Assembly: GCA_002360925.1 (NCBI GenBank)
Contig: DERN01000001.1
Span: 1 to 64,000 of the forward strand
Direction: 5' to 3'
DNA from: Flavobacteriaceae bacterium UBA3339
GTDB lineage: Bacteria > Bacteroidota > Bacteroidia > Flavobacteriales > Flavobacteriaceae
DNA: 64,000 nt
Part shown: piece after piece, positions 15,920-25,567 of the stretch
How the letters are laid out: the number at the start of each line of letters is the position of its first letter
How positions within the stretch are numbered: the first letter of the stretch is position 1
Program-made: the position numbers and the translations under genes
Notes under the pieces: generated by a model
What the model saw: the letters and a program-made list of their open reading frames with translations, nothing else
The model's database searches: none
Told to the model about the DNA's origin: nothing

Positions 15920-16793
15920 TATTATTTTTATTATCAATCCTATTGCGGGAAAAGGAAAAGGAAAAATTGTTGCGTCTATGATTCAACAATTTTTTCATGA
16001 AAAAAGTATAAATATTCAAATCTCTTTTACCGAAAAAAGCGGACACGCAACTGAATTAACGAAACAATTTATTTCTTTAAAACCCAATGCAATTGTAGCT
16101 TGCGGTGGCGACGGAACCATTAACGAAGTTGCACAAGCTTTGGTAGGTACCGATATTGCTTTAGGAATTATACCGATTGGTTCTGGAAACGGTTTGGCGG
16201 CAAATTTGCACATTCCTAAATCGATTGATAATGCATTAGAAACCATCTTAAAACAGAAAACAAAAACGATTGACGCAGGTAAAATAAATCATCAGTATTT
16301 TTTTAGTAATATTGGTTTTGGAATCGATGCCGCTGTTATTGAACAATATGCGCAGACAAAAAAAAGAAATTTTTTGGGTTATGTTTCTGCAAGCACCAAA
16401 GCTATGTTTCAGTACAAACCTAAAAGCTTTTCAATTAAAATTGACGATGAAAAAGAGTTAAAAAACGATTATTATTTTTTGTTTTGCTCTAATTCTAACG
16501 AAGCAGGTTATGGAATTTCTTTTTCTCCTAAAGCAAAATTAAACGATGGAAAATTAGATTTTCTTGCCATAAAAAAGCTTAACTTTATGGAACAAATTCA
16601 GTTTTCGATTTGTGTTTTATTGAAAAGAATCGAGAAAATGAATCAAGCCGAAGTATTACAAATTCGTTCTGCCAATTTTATCAATAATGATGCTGAAACT
16701 ATTGCACAAATTGATGGAGAAACAGTTGTGTTGAACGAAAAAAACATTGAAGTTTCGGTTGTTTCTAATGCATTACACGTTATTATTCCGTAA
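15909..16793 (+). CDS. diacylglycerol kinase family lipid kinase
   Basis: This 294-residue protein matches the YegS/DgkB/BmrU family. It has FIINPIAGKGKGK at the N-terminus, the nucleotide-binding ACGGDGTINEVAQAL, IPIGSGNGLAANLHIP and a C-terminal beta domain with DGETV. It probably phosphorylates diacylglycerol or another lipid alcohol with ATP at the membrane surface. The 11-bp overlap with the LtaS-like gene suggests it recycles the diacylglycerol that enzyme releases, as DgkB does in Gram-positive lipoteichoic acid synthesis. That link is inference from gene order. Confidence 0.88.
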   Translation: MKNNIIFIINPIAGKGKGKIVASMIQQFFHEKSINIQISFTEKSGHATELTKQFISLKPNAIVACGGDGTINEVAQALVGTDIALGIIPIGSGNGLAANLHIPKSIDNALETILKQKTKTIDAGKINHQYFFSNIGFGIDAAVIEQYAQTKKRNFLGYVSASTKAMFQYKPKSFSIKIDDEKELKNDYYFLFCSNSNEAGYGISFSPKAKLNDGKLDFLAIKKLNFMEQIQFSICVLLKRIEKMNQAEVLQIRSANFINNDAETIAQIDGETVVLNEKNIEVSVVSNALHVIIP

Positions 16794-16797
16794 AGAA

Positions 16798-17481
16798 ATG
16801 AGTAAAGCAACAATTTTAATGGTGGAAGATGAAATGGGAATTGCTCATTTTATGAAACAAGGTTTAGAAGAAGAAGGCTTTTTGGTTACACATTGTATAA
16901 GTGGTGAAGAGGCTTTAAAAACAATCGATAAACAATTGTTTGATGTTATTTTATTAGACTGGATGATGTTGCATATTTCAGGTTTGGAAGTTTGTAAAAC
17001 CATTAGAACATCGCAAAATAAAAACAAAAAAACGCCCATTATTTTTATAACGGCAAAAGATACGGTTCAGGATACGATTGAAGGTTTAAATGCAGGTGCG
17101 AATGATTATATAAAGAAACCTTTTGCTTTTGATGAACTTGTTGCTCGAATTCAGGTTTATCTAAGAAATACTAATCAAAAAGAACGAATTGCATTAGGAA
17201 ATATAGAAGTCGATTCAAAAAAACATCAAACTTTTTTAAACGGAAATTTAGTCGATTTAACTTTAAAAGAGTTCCAGTTATTGTATTATCTGTTTCAGAA
17301 TAAAGATAAAATCTGTACCCGAAAAGAAATTATTGAACACGTTTGGGACATTCATTTTGAATATGATACTGGCGTAATTGATGTTTTTGTGAATGCTATT
17401 CGAAAAAAATTAGATTTAAATAAAAACGATCCTCGTTTGCATACCATTCGCGGTGTAGGTTATATTGCTAAAGATGTTTAA
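16798..17481 (+). CDS. OmpR-family response regulator
   Basis: This 227-residue protein has a receiver domain with acidic pocket VEDE, phosphoacceptor Asp54 in VILLDWMML, and the KKPF lysine. A C-terminal winged helix ends in PRLHTIRGVGYIAKDV. I start at ATG 16798, 5 bp after the kinase stop; an upstream in-frame ATG at 16747 would lie inside the lipid kinase gene. It overlaps the histidine kinase gene by 8 bp, so the pair is one system. Its place behind ltaS-like and dgk genes suggests it responds to envelope or phospholipid state. Confidence 0.92.
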   Translation: MSKATILMVEDEMGIAHFMKQGLEEEGFLVTHCISGEEALKTIDKQLFDVILLDWMMLHISGLEVCKTIRTSQNKNKKTPIIFITAKDTVQDTIEGLNAGANDYIKKPFAFDELVARIQVYLRNTNQKERIALGNIEVDSKKHQTFLNGNLVDLTLKEFQLLYYLFQNKDKICTRKEIIEHVWDIHFEYDTGVIDVFVNAIRKKLDLNKNDPRLHTIRGVGYIAKDV

Positions 17482-18850
17482 AAAACTATCTATTAAAAAT
17501 AGAATTGCCCTTTTTTACAGTTTCACATTTTCTATTGTGTTGCTCGTTATTTTTGCGCTTATTTTTTATGTAGTACATCTTGGAATCAACAAAACAATGT
17601 ATAAAACATTAGAAGAGGAAATTAATAGCCACGTTGATTATATTCTGCACGAACCAACATTAAATAATTACGTTCAGTCACGAGAATGGGAAGAAGTTGA
17701 ACATACCGATATTGCTTTAAATCCGGTTTTTATTGCTATTTACAACCAAAATTTTGAATTGGTAGAAAACTCACCTAATCTTGTTCAAAATAAATTGGAA
17801 TGGAATAAAGATCAGAAAGAAAAAACGCCTTATTACGTTGATTTTAATTCGATTCAATTATTGATTTCTCAGGCAAAATTGATTCATCATGGTGAAGTTG
17901 TCGGATATGTTGTTGCAGGCGTTTCTACTAAACACAATCAATTAGCTTTAGATTATTTAAAGATTGCTTTAAAGATTATTTTTCCTCTTGCCGTTTTATT
18001 GATTTTTATTTTAGCCAGAATTATTGCTTCAAAATCTACAAAACCTGTTTTAAATGTAATTGAAACTGCGGAAATAATTTCAGAAAACAATCTTTCAGAA
18101 CGTATTCAACTTCCGCAAAATAAAGATGAATTATATCGACTTTCTACCACAATTAATTCATTATTAGACCGATTAGAATTCCAAATCGTAAAAGCAAAAC
18201 AATTTTCTGCCGATGCTTCGCATGAATTACGAACGCCTTTAGCTATTATAAAAGGAACTTTGGAGATTTTAATTCGCAGAGAGCGTTCGACGGAAGAGTA
18301 TAATGAAAAAATTAATTATACTTTAAAACAAGTTGACCGTTTGTATAATTTGGTTGAACAGTTTTTAGTGCTTTCTAGAATAGAAAATAACAGTTTAAAA
18401 ATCCAACATTCAACTTTTGATATTTCGGAAGTGATTTATGCTTCAATAGAACGTTTTCAACTTCTAAAAGAAGAAAAAAACATACAGATTAACAGCCATT
18501 TTACGTCACAAATACTTACAAATTACAAAGAACTAGTTGAAATTATAATCGACAATGTTTTGACGAATTCAATCAAATATTCAAATTTAAACGGACTTAT
18601 TTCAATTTATTCTTTTGCTGAAAACAATCAATTTTCAATTGTTATAGAAGATAATGGAATTGGAATGAAAGAGCAAGATTTAGAGTTTATTCGAAACAGG
18701 TATTTCAGAATTCAAGAAGAAAACACATTATCGGTTTCCGGATCTGGTTTAGGTTTAAATATTGCAACACAATTGGCTCAATTATGTAACATTAAGCTAC
18801 AAATAGAAAGCATTCAAAACAAAGGAACAAAGGTTGTTTTAACGTTCTGA
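17474..18850 (+). CDS. sensor histidine kinase
   Basis: This 458-residue kinase has a membrane helix at about 12-34, a periplasmic loop of about 125 residues, a second helix near 160-182, then HAMP and HisKA with ASHELRTPLAIIKG (His near 250). The HATPase domain shows an N box, IEDNGIGMKEQD and GSGLGLNIA. It is the fourth gene of the ltaS-like operon. I use ATG 17474 (MFKKLSIKNRIALF); a TTG three codons upstream is possible. It pairs with the OmpR-type regulator immediately before it. Confidence 0.92.
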   Translation: MFKKLSIKNRIALFYSFTFSIVLLVIFALIFYVVHLGINKTMYKTLEEEINSHVDYILHEPTLNNYVQSREWEEVEHTDIALNPVFIAIYNQNFELVENSPNLVQNKLEWNKDQKEKTPYYVDFNSIQLLISQAKLIHHGEVVGYVVAGVSTKHNQLALDYLKIALKIIFPLAVLLIFILARIIASKSTKPVLNVIETAEIISENNLSERIQLPQNKDELYRLSTTINSLLDRLEFQIVKAKQFSADASHELRTPLAIIKGTLEILIRRERSTEEYNEKINYTLKQVDRLYNLVEQFLVLSRIENNSLKIQHSTFDISEVIYASIERFQLLKEEKNIQINSHFTSQILTNYKELVEIIIDNVLTNSIKYSNLNGLISIYSFAENNQFSIVIEDNGIGMKEQDLEFIRNRYFRIQEENTLSVSGSGLGLNIATQLAQLCNIKLQIESIQNKGTKVVLTF

Positions 18851-18988
18851 TTTTTAGTTTCTTTGATGTATTATCTCTTTTGTTTTTTATTAAAGACTCA
18901 TTTATTTAACATCGGTTTTTTAAAGATAACTTGTATTTGAAAAAAAATAACAAGAAATTTAGCATCTAATTGTTTAAAAAAAGAATTT

Positions 18989-19984
18989 ATGCTAAAAAGA
19001 ACCGTTCTTTTATTTATGGGCAGTGTTTTAATTTTGTCTTGTAATAAAACAGTAAAAGAAGAAAATAACGAAACTTCTGTTCAAGAAATCGAAAAACAGG
19101 ATGAAACACAAGCTAGTTCAACCAGTTTTAATATTGAAGATATTCCTTATTCAACTGCCGATTTAGGCGATTTTCCGTTCTTTAAATTACCCAAAGGACT
19201 AAAAGAAATGAATAAACCTTTATTAAGGAATTTCGATGTTTGCTTTTTTCCAATCGACGGAATAATGAAACCATTTGAAGGAAAATTATATAAAATAAAC
19301 GTAAATGCCGAAAGAGGAGAGGAATTTTCGCAACGTTATTTTGAAAAAAGCATGGAAGATTATCTTGCTTCTGTTGGAGCTGTAAAGGTTTTTGATGGAG
19401 AAATTACAAGAGAAGCTTACGATAAATATGAAAAAGAGGATCCAAATAAGGGTGGAGAAGGTGATATTGGTTATTTTAATGAGCCAATTAAGTTTTACGT
19501 GATTCGTTCTAAAGAAAAAGGAAACATTTATGTGCAATATTCTGCTGATAATGCCAGCGGTAAACTGAATGTTTTACAAGAAGAAGCTTTTAAACAAACC
19601 ATAACGAAAGTTACGGCAGATGATATTGTAAAAGATCTTTCGGAAAAAGGAAAATCGATTTTGTATATTAATTTCGATGTCGATAAATCAAATGTTACGA
19701 AAGAAGGACAAGAAGTTGTAAACCAAATTGCAACAGCTTTAAAGAAAGATAGCACTTTAAAAATTGCAATTGAAGGTCATACGGATAATACAGGAGATGT
19801 CGCGCACAACAAAAAACTTTCGAACGATCGTGCTAATTCAGTAATGAATAATTTAGTTGCAAACGGAATTGACAAAGCTAGATTAACTGCAAAAGGATTT
19901 GGTGCTGAAAAACCTTTAGTAGCGAATGATACAGACGATAACAAAGCAAAAAATCGCAGAGTAGAGTTGGTTAAAATCAATTAA
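18989..19984 (+). CDS. OmpA-family lipoprotein, paralogue 1
   Basis: This 331-residue lipoprotein has the signal MLKRTVLLFMGSVLILSCNK (Cys18), an acidic linker, a ~150-residue N-terminal domain of unknown fold and a C-terminal OmpA peptidoglycan-binding domain (about 215-331). The OmpA domain contains ILYINFDVDKSNVTKEG, IAIEGHTDNTGD and NRRVELVKIN. It would tether the outer membrane to peptidoglycan. It is about 65-70% identical by eye to the protein at 24531-25538; the shared N-terminal part includes GDFPF, DVCFFPI and YFEKSMEDYL. A terminator follows. Confidence 0.85.
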   Translation: MLKRTVLLFMGSVLILSCNKTVKEENNETSVQEIEKQDETQASSTSFNIEDIPYSTADLGDFPFFKLPKGLKEMNKPLLRNFDVCFFPIDGIMKPFEGKLYKINVNAERGEEFSQRYFEKSMEDYLASVGAVKVFDGEITREAYDKYEKEDPNKGGEGDIGYFNEPIKFYVIRSKEKGNIYVQYSADNASGKLNVLQEEAFKQTITKVTADDIVKDLSEKGKSILYINFDVDKSNVTKEGQEVVNQIATALKKDSTLKIAIEGHTDNTGDVAHNKKLSNDRANSVMNNLVANGIDKARLTAKGFGAEKPLVANDTDDNKAKNRRVELVKIN

Positions 19985-19999
19985 ATATTAGATAAACAA

Positions 20000-20040
20000 A
20001 AACATTCCTCTTTAAAATATTTTAAAGAGGAATGTTTTTT
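20000..20040. terminator. bidirectional terminator
   Basis: AACATTCCTCTTTAAAA and its reverse complement TTTTAAAGAGGAATGTT form a long stem followed by a T run on the plus strand and preceded by A residues. It separates the OmpA gene from the convergent gene at 20040-21203. Confidence 0.85.
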
Positions 20041-21203
20041 TAATTAATTTCCATGTTATATTTTTCTTTGATGTTGTAGTTTACATCTTTAATTATAACA
20101 GTATAAAAACCTTTTGTCAAATAAAGTTCTTTTGGTTCTTTATTATCAATAATTTCAATTATATCGGCTGGTATGCCATTATGTTCAAATTCATTATCTC
20201 GATATGCCAGAACAAGTAAAGGTTTATTTTTCTCTATTTTAGATTCAGGAATCCTATATTTTTCTTTTCCAATCAATAACCAATCAGGGCGATTGTTAAT
20301 ATAGTTAGTTTTGGGATGAAGCACCACAATATCTGTCTGATTATTTTTACTTTCGGTATTAAATATTTTGCCGTTTTCATTAATCAGTACAATAGGTTCT
20401 TTCTCGTTGTTTAATTTTATAAATAAATGATTGTTTTTATCTTCTGATCTTTCCAAAAATAGAGTTTGATCTATTGTTAAAGGATCAATGTTCATATTTT
20501 CTTTTAATCGTCCTGCCATTGCTTTTCCCCAAGCAGGATAATCATTTTCGTAAGCATGTGCATAACCGCAATGAATCAATACTTTTCCATTTGCCGATTT
20601 TTCGATAAACTTTTGAATGTTTTCGGCTTGTTCGATTTCTCTTTCCTTACCATTTTTACCTTCGGATGCTTCATAACCAAAAAGCGTAAATCCAATTTTT
20701 AAAGCTTCTGAAATCAAGTTGCCAAATTCAGGTTCTTTTGTATAATATCCGCTTTCTATTATAGGAAACTTTCGTTCATTAATTTCTGAATCAGAAAGTG
20801 CTTCCAGTCCAAGATATCGGTAACCATTATTGAATAAATCTTGTAAAAGAGACTTCGTAAACGTACGATGTTTGGGGATATGATGTGCCTCATTAATGAT
20901 GACAATTTGCGCATTTTTAGCTTGATTTACTATGTAATCTTTTGCATTAACCTTTTTACTATTGATAAAATACAGACTGTCTTTTATTGTCGTATTTGGT
21001 TTTCTAACACCGTTTTGATCCCAAGTTTTAAGAACTTCTTTATAATATCCGTTAAAAGACAATTCTGTTGCGCCTGTTTGATACTTCCAAGCCACAGTAT
21101 CTCGATTAATATGAGATATAATATCTTTAGAAAATTTGTAGTTCGTTTGCCCAAAAGTTGTTGTAACATTCAGAAATAAAATAATGGAAATAATCTTATA
21201 CAT
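20040..21203 (-). CDS. EreA/ChaN-like secreted protein
   Basis: This 387-residue protein has a signal peptide (MYKIISIILFLNVTTTFGQ) and a core that resembles the EreA/ChaN/TraB superfamily: IVIINEAHHIPKHRTF (Glu-x-x-His), then GYRYLGLEALSD and GKVLIHCGYAHAYEND. These proteins hydrolyse or bind substrates with a conserved Glu/His cluster; known members include erythromycin esterase and the heme-binding ChaN, but most are uncharacterised. The C-terminal 130 residues are unlike EreA. The export signal argues against antibiotic inactivation in the cytoplasm. No operon partner is close. Function is unresolved. Confidence 0.6.
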   Translation of the reverse strand: MYKIISIILFLNVTTTFGQTNYKFSKDIISHINRDTVAWKYQTGATELSFNGYYKEVLKTWDQNGVRKPNTTIKDSLYFINSKKVNAKDYIVNQAKNAQIVIINEAHHIPKHRTFTKSLLQDLFNNGYRYLGLEALSDSEINERKFPIIESGYYTKEPEFGNLISEALKIGFTLFGYEASEGKNGKEREIEQAENIQKFIEKSANGKVLIHCGYAHAYENDYPAWGKAMAGRLKENMNIDPLTIDQTLFLERSEDKNNHLFIKLNNEKEPIVLINENGKIFNTESKNNQTDIVVLHPKTNYINNRPDWLLIGKEKYRIPESKIEKNKPLLVLAYRDNEFEHNGIPADIIEIIDNKEPKELYLTKGFYTVIIKDVNYNIKEKYNMEIN

Positions 21204-21261
21204 GATACATTTCGTTTAATTTATAATTATTTATTTTTATAGAGAGAAGAAACCAATTCTT

Positions 21262-21894
21262 CTACAATAACTTATTTTCTGTCGCAATTTTGACCAATTC
21301 GATCATATTTTTGGCTTTGAATTTTTGCAATAAATTTCTGCGATGTGTTTCTACAGTGATTATTGAAATAAATAAATTATCTGCAATTTCGGCTGAAGTT
21401 TTTCCTTCAGAAATTGATTTAAGAATTTGTTGTTCTCGCTTTGTTAATCTCGGAAGTTCAAAATTATTTGCCGACGGACGCAACATAATTTCCTGTACTT
21501 CTTTGCTTAATGCCAAATCTCCCTTTATTGCATTATCGATACAATGAATGATTTCATTTGCATCTGCATTTTTTAAGATGTAGCCGTTTCCGCCGTTTTC
21601 CAAGAAACGAAATATAATGCTTCGTTCAGCTTGATTACTAATTCCGATGACAATGGTTTTAGGTGATTTCTGTTTAATTAACTGACAAAAATTTAAACCG
21701 CTTCCGTCGCTCAAAACAATATCTAGTAAAACAATATCGGTTTTATTTTCCTGAATAAAATCCAATGCAGACGATCCTTTTGTAAAAGCGAATATTTTAA
21801 ATTTTTTTGCCTGATCCAATAAGGATTTTAAACCTTCCAAAACCATTGGATGATCATCAACTATTACCAAATTTAAACATTCATCTTTATACAT
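21262..21894 (-). CDS. NarL/LuxR-family response regulator
   Basis: This 210-residue protein has a receiver domain (acidic IVDDHPMVLEGL, phosphoacceptor Asp58 in IVLLDIVLSDGSG) and a C-terminal LuxR helix-turn-helix (LTKREQQILKSISEGKTSAE then VETHRRNLLQKF). It overlaps the upstream TPR histidine kinase gene by 8 bp, which pairs them. The targets may include the neighbouring lipoprotein genes, but no binding site was found. Confidence 0.92.
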   Translation of the reverse strand: MYKDECLNLVIVDDHPMVLEGLKSLLDQAKKFKIFAFTKGSSALDFIQENKTDIVLLDIVLSDGSGLNFCQLIKQKSPKTIVIGISNQAERSIIFRFLENGGNGYILKNADANEIIHCIDNAIKGDLALSKEVQEIMLRPSANNFELPRLTKREQQILKSISEGKTSAEIADNLFISIITVETHRRNLLQKFKAKNMIELVKIATENKLL

Positions 21895-23854
21895 AACATT
21901 CTACATTTATAGTGGTTCCTTTTCCTTTTTCCGATAAAATCTCTACCGTTCCATTAATTAGCGCAGTACGGTTTTTAATGTTTTTTATTCCTAAACCATA
22001 ATCAACTTTAGTTGTATCAAAACCAATTCCGTCATCTTCGATCGTTAAGTTTATCGTATTTTCATGCTGACTAATTTGAACAATAACATTGCCTGCCTGA
22101 GCATATTTGATTACGTTACTGATACTTTCTTGAACTATACGATATAGTGACAATTGTATTTTAAAAGGAATGTTTTCTGACAAATCGAAAGCTTCAAACT
22201 GAATGTGAAATTGTTTTTGAGACATGGATTCGCAAAGTTCTTTTAGTGCGATTTCCAATCCGAGATTTTTTAGTGTTTCGGGCATTAAATTTCTGGAAAT
22301 ACGACGCATTTCTACAATCGATTTATCGATTTTTTGTAACAATTCGCTCGAGTTTTGAGTGTTTTCTTGAGAAATAGACATTCGGATATTGGCAAGCATT
22401 CCGCCCATACTATCATGTAAATCTTGAGCAATACGCTGACGTTCTTGTTCTTCGCTTTCTAATATTGCATTTTTTACTGCCAATTTTGCTTCGGTGCTTT
22501 TTTCCTTAATTTTTTGCTGATGAATAATTTCATTTTGAAGTAATCGACGTTTATTATTCCGGTAATAATTAAGAGTAATGAGTGTAATTAACAATAAAAT
22601 AACGATTCCGGCAAGTGCTAAAGCTGTAATTAATTTACTGTTTTTTAAGTTAAACTGCGCTTCTTCTTCGCTACTTTTAGCAAGCAGTAATTCTTTTTCT
22701 TTACGCGCCACATCGTATTTTAGTTCTAAATCATTAATCTGTTTCTTAAAATCCTGATCATGTATTTCTATATTAAGATCGCTGTACTTTTTTAAATATT
22801 CATACGCATTTTCTGTTTTTCCTAAACCTTTATAAGCATCGGAAATATGTTTGTAAACCGAAGCTTTGTTTGCACCAACTTCATTCGTAAATGGATCTTT
22901 TTCTAATAATAAGCCTAATTGTAAAGCTTCGTTAAAACGTTTCATTTCTAATAATAAAGCCACCTTGTACATATTTATTTCATGAATATGATAGGTTTTA
23001 TTTGGACCAGCTGTAAATGTTAAGGCTTTGTTGTAGGAATTTAATGCAGAGTTAAATTGATTGTTTTTTTGGAAGTATAAACCTTCTATTAAATAAAAAA
23101 TACTCTTTTGATCAGAATCAGGATTGTTTTTGAGAATTTCTCTTGCTTTATCAATATAATCTTTTGCTTTATTTGTTTGATTAATTATAACATAACATTC
23201 GGCTATGCGATTATACATGCTAATCAATCTATGATTTTGATTTTCTTGAGATAGAAGAAGTTTTTCTGCATTTAAAAGGTAAACAATTGCTTTTTCGTAT
23301 TGTTCTAAATTCATAAAACCTATTCCCAAACTAATGTTAAGCGTAGCAAGACGGCTATTATCTTTAGCTTTTTCGGCAAACGGAATGGCTTTATTCAGTG
23401 TTATTTCTACAAATTTTTCATCTTCATCTTCAATTTGATGAATCACCGCAATATTGTTCCAAATGTCAGATTGTATTTTGTAACTTTCTTGGTTTTCCGA
23501 AATTTTATTCAAAAAAGAATCTGCTGTTAAATAGTGTTTTTTGCTTTCTTCCAGATTTCCTTTTGAGTAATAATAATATCCTTTTTTTGCATGATACATA
23601 CCTTTTAAATACAAGTTGTTATGAGCCATTTTATGCCCTTTTTCTAAATATTCAAAAGTTTTTAGCGAGTCTTTAGGTGTCCAATACGTAACTAAATTAA
23701 AGTAAATCGTTGCACGCAAACTATCGTTAGAAGCTGTCTCTAACGATTTGTATAAATCTTTAGCATATTGTTCCATATCTAACGGAAGTTGTGCGTGATT
23801 TTTTTGGGAAATTAACCCGAATAAAATGAGAAAAAACAAGGAGAATTTGTGCAT
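21887..23854 (-). CDS. TPR-containing sensor histidine kinase (HisKA_3)
   Basis: This 655-residue protein has a signal peptide (MHKFSLFFLILFGLISQ), a long TPR region (about 35-390) that would lie in the periplasm, one membrane helix (TALALAGIVILLLITLITL, about 408-428) and a kinase of the NarX/DesK type. The dimerisation motif is RIAQDLHDSMGGMLANIRMS and the ATPase motif TIEDDGIGFD plus GLGIKNIKNR. This architecture is common in Bacteroidota and is thought to sense through protein contacts. Its partner is the overlapping NarL-type regulator. Confidence 0.9.
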   Translation of the reverse strand: MHKFSLFFLILFGLISQKNHAQLPLDMEQYAKDLYKSLETASNDSLRATIYFNLVTYWTPKDSLKTFEYLEKGHKMAHNNLYLKGMYHAKKGYYYYSKGNLEESKKHYLTADSFLNKISENQESYKIQSDIWNNIAVIHQIEDEDEKFVEITLNKAIPFAEKAKDNSRLATLNISLGIGFMNLEQYEKAIVYLLNAEKLLLSQENQNHRLISMYNRIAECYVIINQTNKAKDYIDKAREILKNNPDSDQKSIFYLIEGLYFQKNNQFNSALNSYNKALTFTAGPNKTYHIHEINMYKVALLLEMKRFNEALQLGLLLEKDPFTNEVGANKASVYKHISDAYKGLGKTENAYEYLKKYSDLNIEIHDQDFKKQINDLELKYDVARKEKELLLAKSSEEEAQFNLKNSKLITALALAGIVILLLITLITLNYYRNNKRRLLQNEIIHQQKIKEKSTEAKLAVKNAILESEEQERQRIAQDLHDSMGGMLANIRMSISQENTQNSSELLQKIDKSIVEMRRISRNLMPETLKNLGLEIALKELCESMSQKQFHIQFEAFDLSENIPFKIQLSLYRIVQESISNVIKYAQAGNVIVQISQHENTINLTIEDDGIGFDTTKVDYGLGIKNIKNRTALINGTVEILSEKGKGTTINVECYV

Positions 23855-24009
23855 CTTGATTTAAAGTTTAATACAAATATCTTTATAAAAAAGCATAAAA
23901 TTTTATTGGAATTAAAAATCATGGTAAACCATTAGAAAAAAATCATGGTTTTAGATGATTGTCTTGACATTAAAATCTATAGAAATTTGTAATGTAATAA
24001 AAAATCAAT

Positions 24010-24471
24010 ATGAAAAAAGTAAACACAAAAATTGCATTCTTAGGAATGTTATCGGTATTAACATTAGGAACAATAACTGTAAGTTGTAACAGTAGCGATG
24101 ATAATGTTTCTCAAGAACCAACAAAAGGAACGATTGACGCCGCTGTGGGCACTTATAAAGGAAAAATATACACAAGTGATACAAATGGTGTTTATGAATG
24201 GTTCGATGCTATTGTTGTTGTTACAAAAGAAGGTAGTAATAAATTAAAAGTTGCCGCAAAATCGGGTGAGGAATATTCTTATGTAACTCCTAAAACTTTC
24301 ACTGTTGAAACAGGTGCTTTTTTTGGTGAAAATACACAAGATATTGTTTCTTTAACAGGTAGTTTAGAAGGTATTTTTCATTATTATGGTTCCAATAAAA
24401 ACATTAATGTTATAACAGCTGAGCAATCTGCGACAGATGTTTGGTTTGATTTTGAAGGTGTAAAACAATAG
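24010..24471 (+). CDS. small lipoprotein
   Basis: This 153-residue protein has a lipoprotein signal with the cysteine in LGTITVSCNSSDDN and a beta-rich mature part (TVETGAFFGENTQDIVSLTG). The S-S-D-D after the cysteine is typical of exported Bacteroidota lipoproteins. It is the first of four lipoprotein genes in a row on this strand. No family was recognised. Confidence 0.6.
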   Translation: MKKVNTKIAFLGMLSVLTLGTITVSCNSSDDNVSQEPTKGTIDAAVGTYKGKIYTSDTNGVYEWFDAIVVVTKEGSNKLKVAAKSGEEYSYVTPKTFTVETGAFFGENTQDIVSLTGSLEGIFHYYGSNKNINVITAEQSATDVWFDFEGVKQ

Positions 24472-24530
24472 ATTAAATGCTTTTTATTTAGAAAGAAGAA
24501 TGTTTAACCTATCAGAATATTAATAGTAAA

Positions 24531-25538
24531 ATGAAAAAAACGATCTTGATTCTTGGATTGTCAGCTTTGACCGTATCTTGTAATCAATCAACAAAACAAA
24601 GCGAAAGCAAAACAGATTCTACAGAAGTATCTATTGAATCAAATCAATCAAAGACAGAAGAAGCAAATTCTTCGGCTGAATTCAATATTGAAAACATTCC
24701 ATTTTCTGCTGCCGATATTGGTGATTTTCCCTTTATCAATCTACCAGAAGGATTAGAAGCCGATAAAGGTGCTATAGAAAGTAAATTTGATGTTTGCTTT
24801 TTTCCTATAAATGGTGTAATGACTCCTTTTGAAGGTAAATTGTATAAAGCAAATGTTTCTGCGATTCGTGGCGAAGAATATTCGCAACGCTATTTCGAAA
24901 AAAGCATGGAGGATTATTTGCTTTCCGTTGGAGCGGCTAAAGTTTTTGATGGCGAAATCACCAAAGAAGAATACGAACGTTATAACAAACAAGACCCTAA
25001 TAAAGGTGGTTCTGGAGATATAGGATATTGGAATCAACGCATACAATTTTTTACAATTCGTACAAAAGACAAAGGGAATATTTATATCCAATTTACTTCT
25101 AATAATGCAGGAGGGAAATTAAATATTGTTCAGGAAGAAGCTTTTAAACAAACCATTACTAAAGTAACGGCTGATGAAATTGTAAAGGATTTGACTGAAA
25201 AAGGGAAGTCGATTTTATATATCAATTTCGATATTGATAAGTCTAATATTACGGCTGAAGGAAAAGAAGTGGTAACACAAATTGCCGAAGCACTTAAAAA
25301 AGATGAAAACTTAAAAATTTCGATCGAAGGACATACCGATAATACGGGTAATGCAGTTCACAACAAAAAATTATCAAATGATCGTGCGAATTCTGTAATG
25401 AATAATCTTATTGCAAACGGAATTGACAAGGCTCGATTAACTGCAAAAGGTTTTGGTTCTGAAAAACCTTTAGTAGCAAACGACTTAGACGAAAATAAAG
25501 CTAAAAATCGTCGCGTAGAACTGATTCGAACAAATTAA
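24531..25538 (+). CDS. OmpA-family lipoprotein, paralogue 2
   Basis: This 335-residue lipoprotein (MKKTILILGLSALTVSCNQS) is a close paralogue of the 18989-19984 product with the same N-terminal domain and the same C-terminal OmpA domain (ILYINFDIDKSNITAEG, ISIEGHTDNTGN, NRRVELIRTN). The Asp and Arg that contact diaminopimelate in OmpA domains are preserved (NDRANSV, NRRVE). The paralogues likely arose by duplication and flank the EreA-like gene and the TPR kinase pair. A role in outer-membrane anchoring is likely; the N-terminal domain is unassigned. Confidence 0.85.
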   Translation: MKKTILILGLSALTVSCNQSTKQSESKTDSTEVSIESNQSKTEEANSSAEFNIENIPFSAADIGDFPFINLPEGLEADKGAIESKFDVCFFPINGVMTPFEGKLYKANVSAIRGEEYSQRYFEKSMEDYLLSVGAAKVFDGEITKEEYERYNKQDPNKGGSGDIGYWNQRIQFFTIRTKDKGNIYIQFTSNNAGGKLNIVQEEAFKQTITKVTADEIVKDLTEKGKSILYINFDIDKSNITAEGKEVVTQIAEALKKDENLKISIEGHTDNTGNAVHNKKLSNDRANSVMNNLIANGIDKARLTAKGFGSEKPLVANDLDENKAKNRRVELIRTN

Positions 25539-25567
25539 AAGTCTAAAAATATTAAAATCAAATAGCT

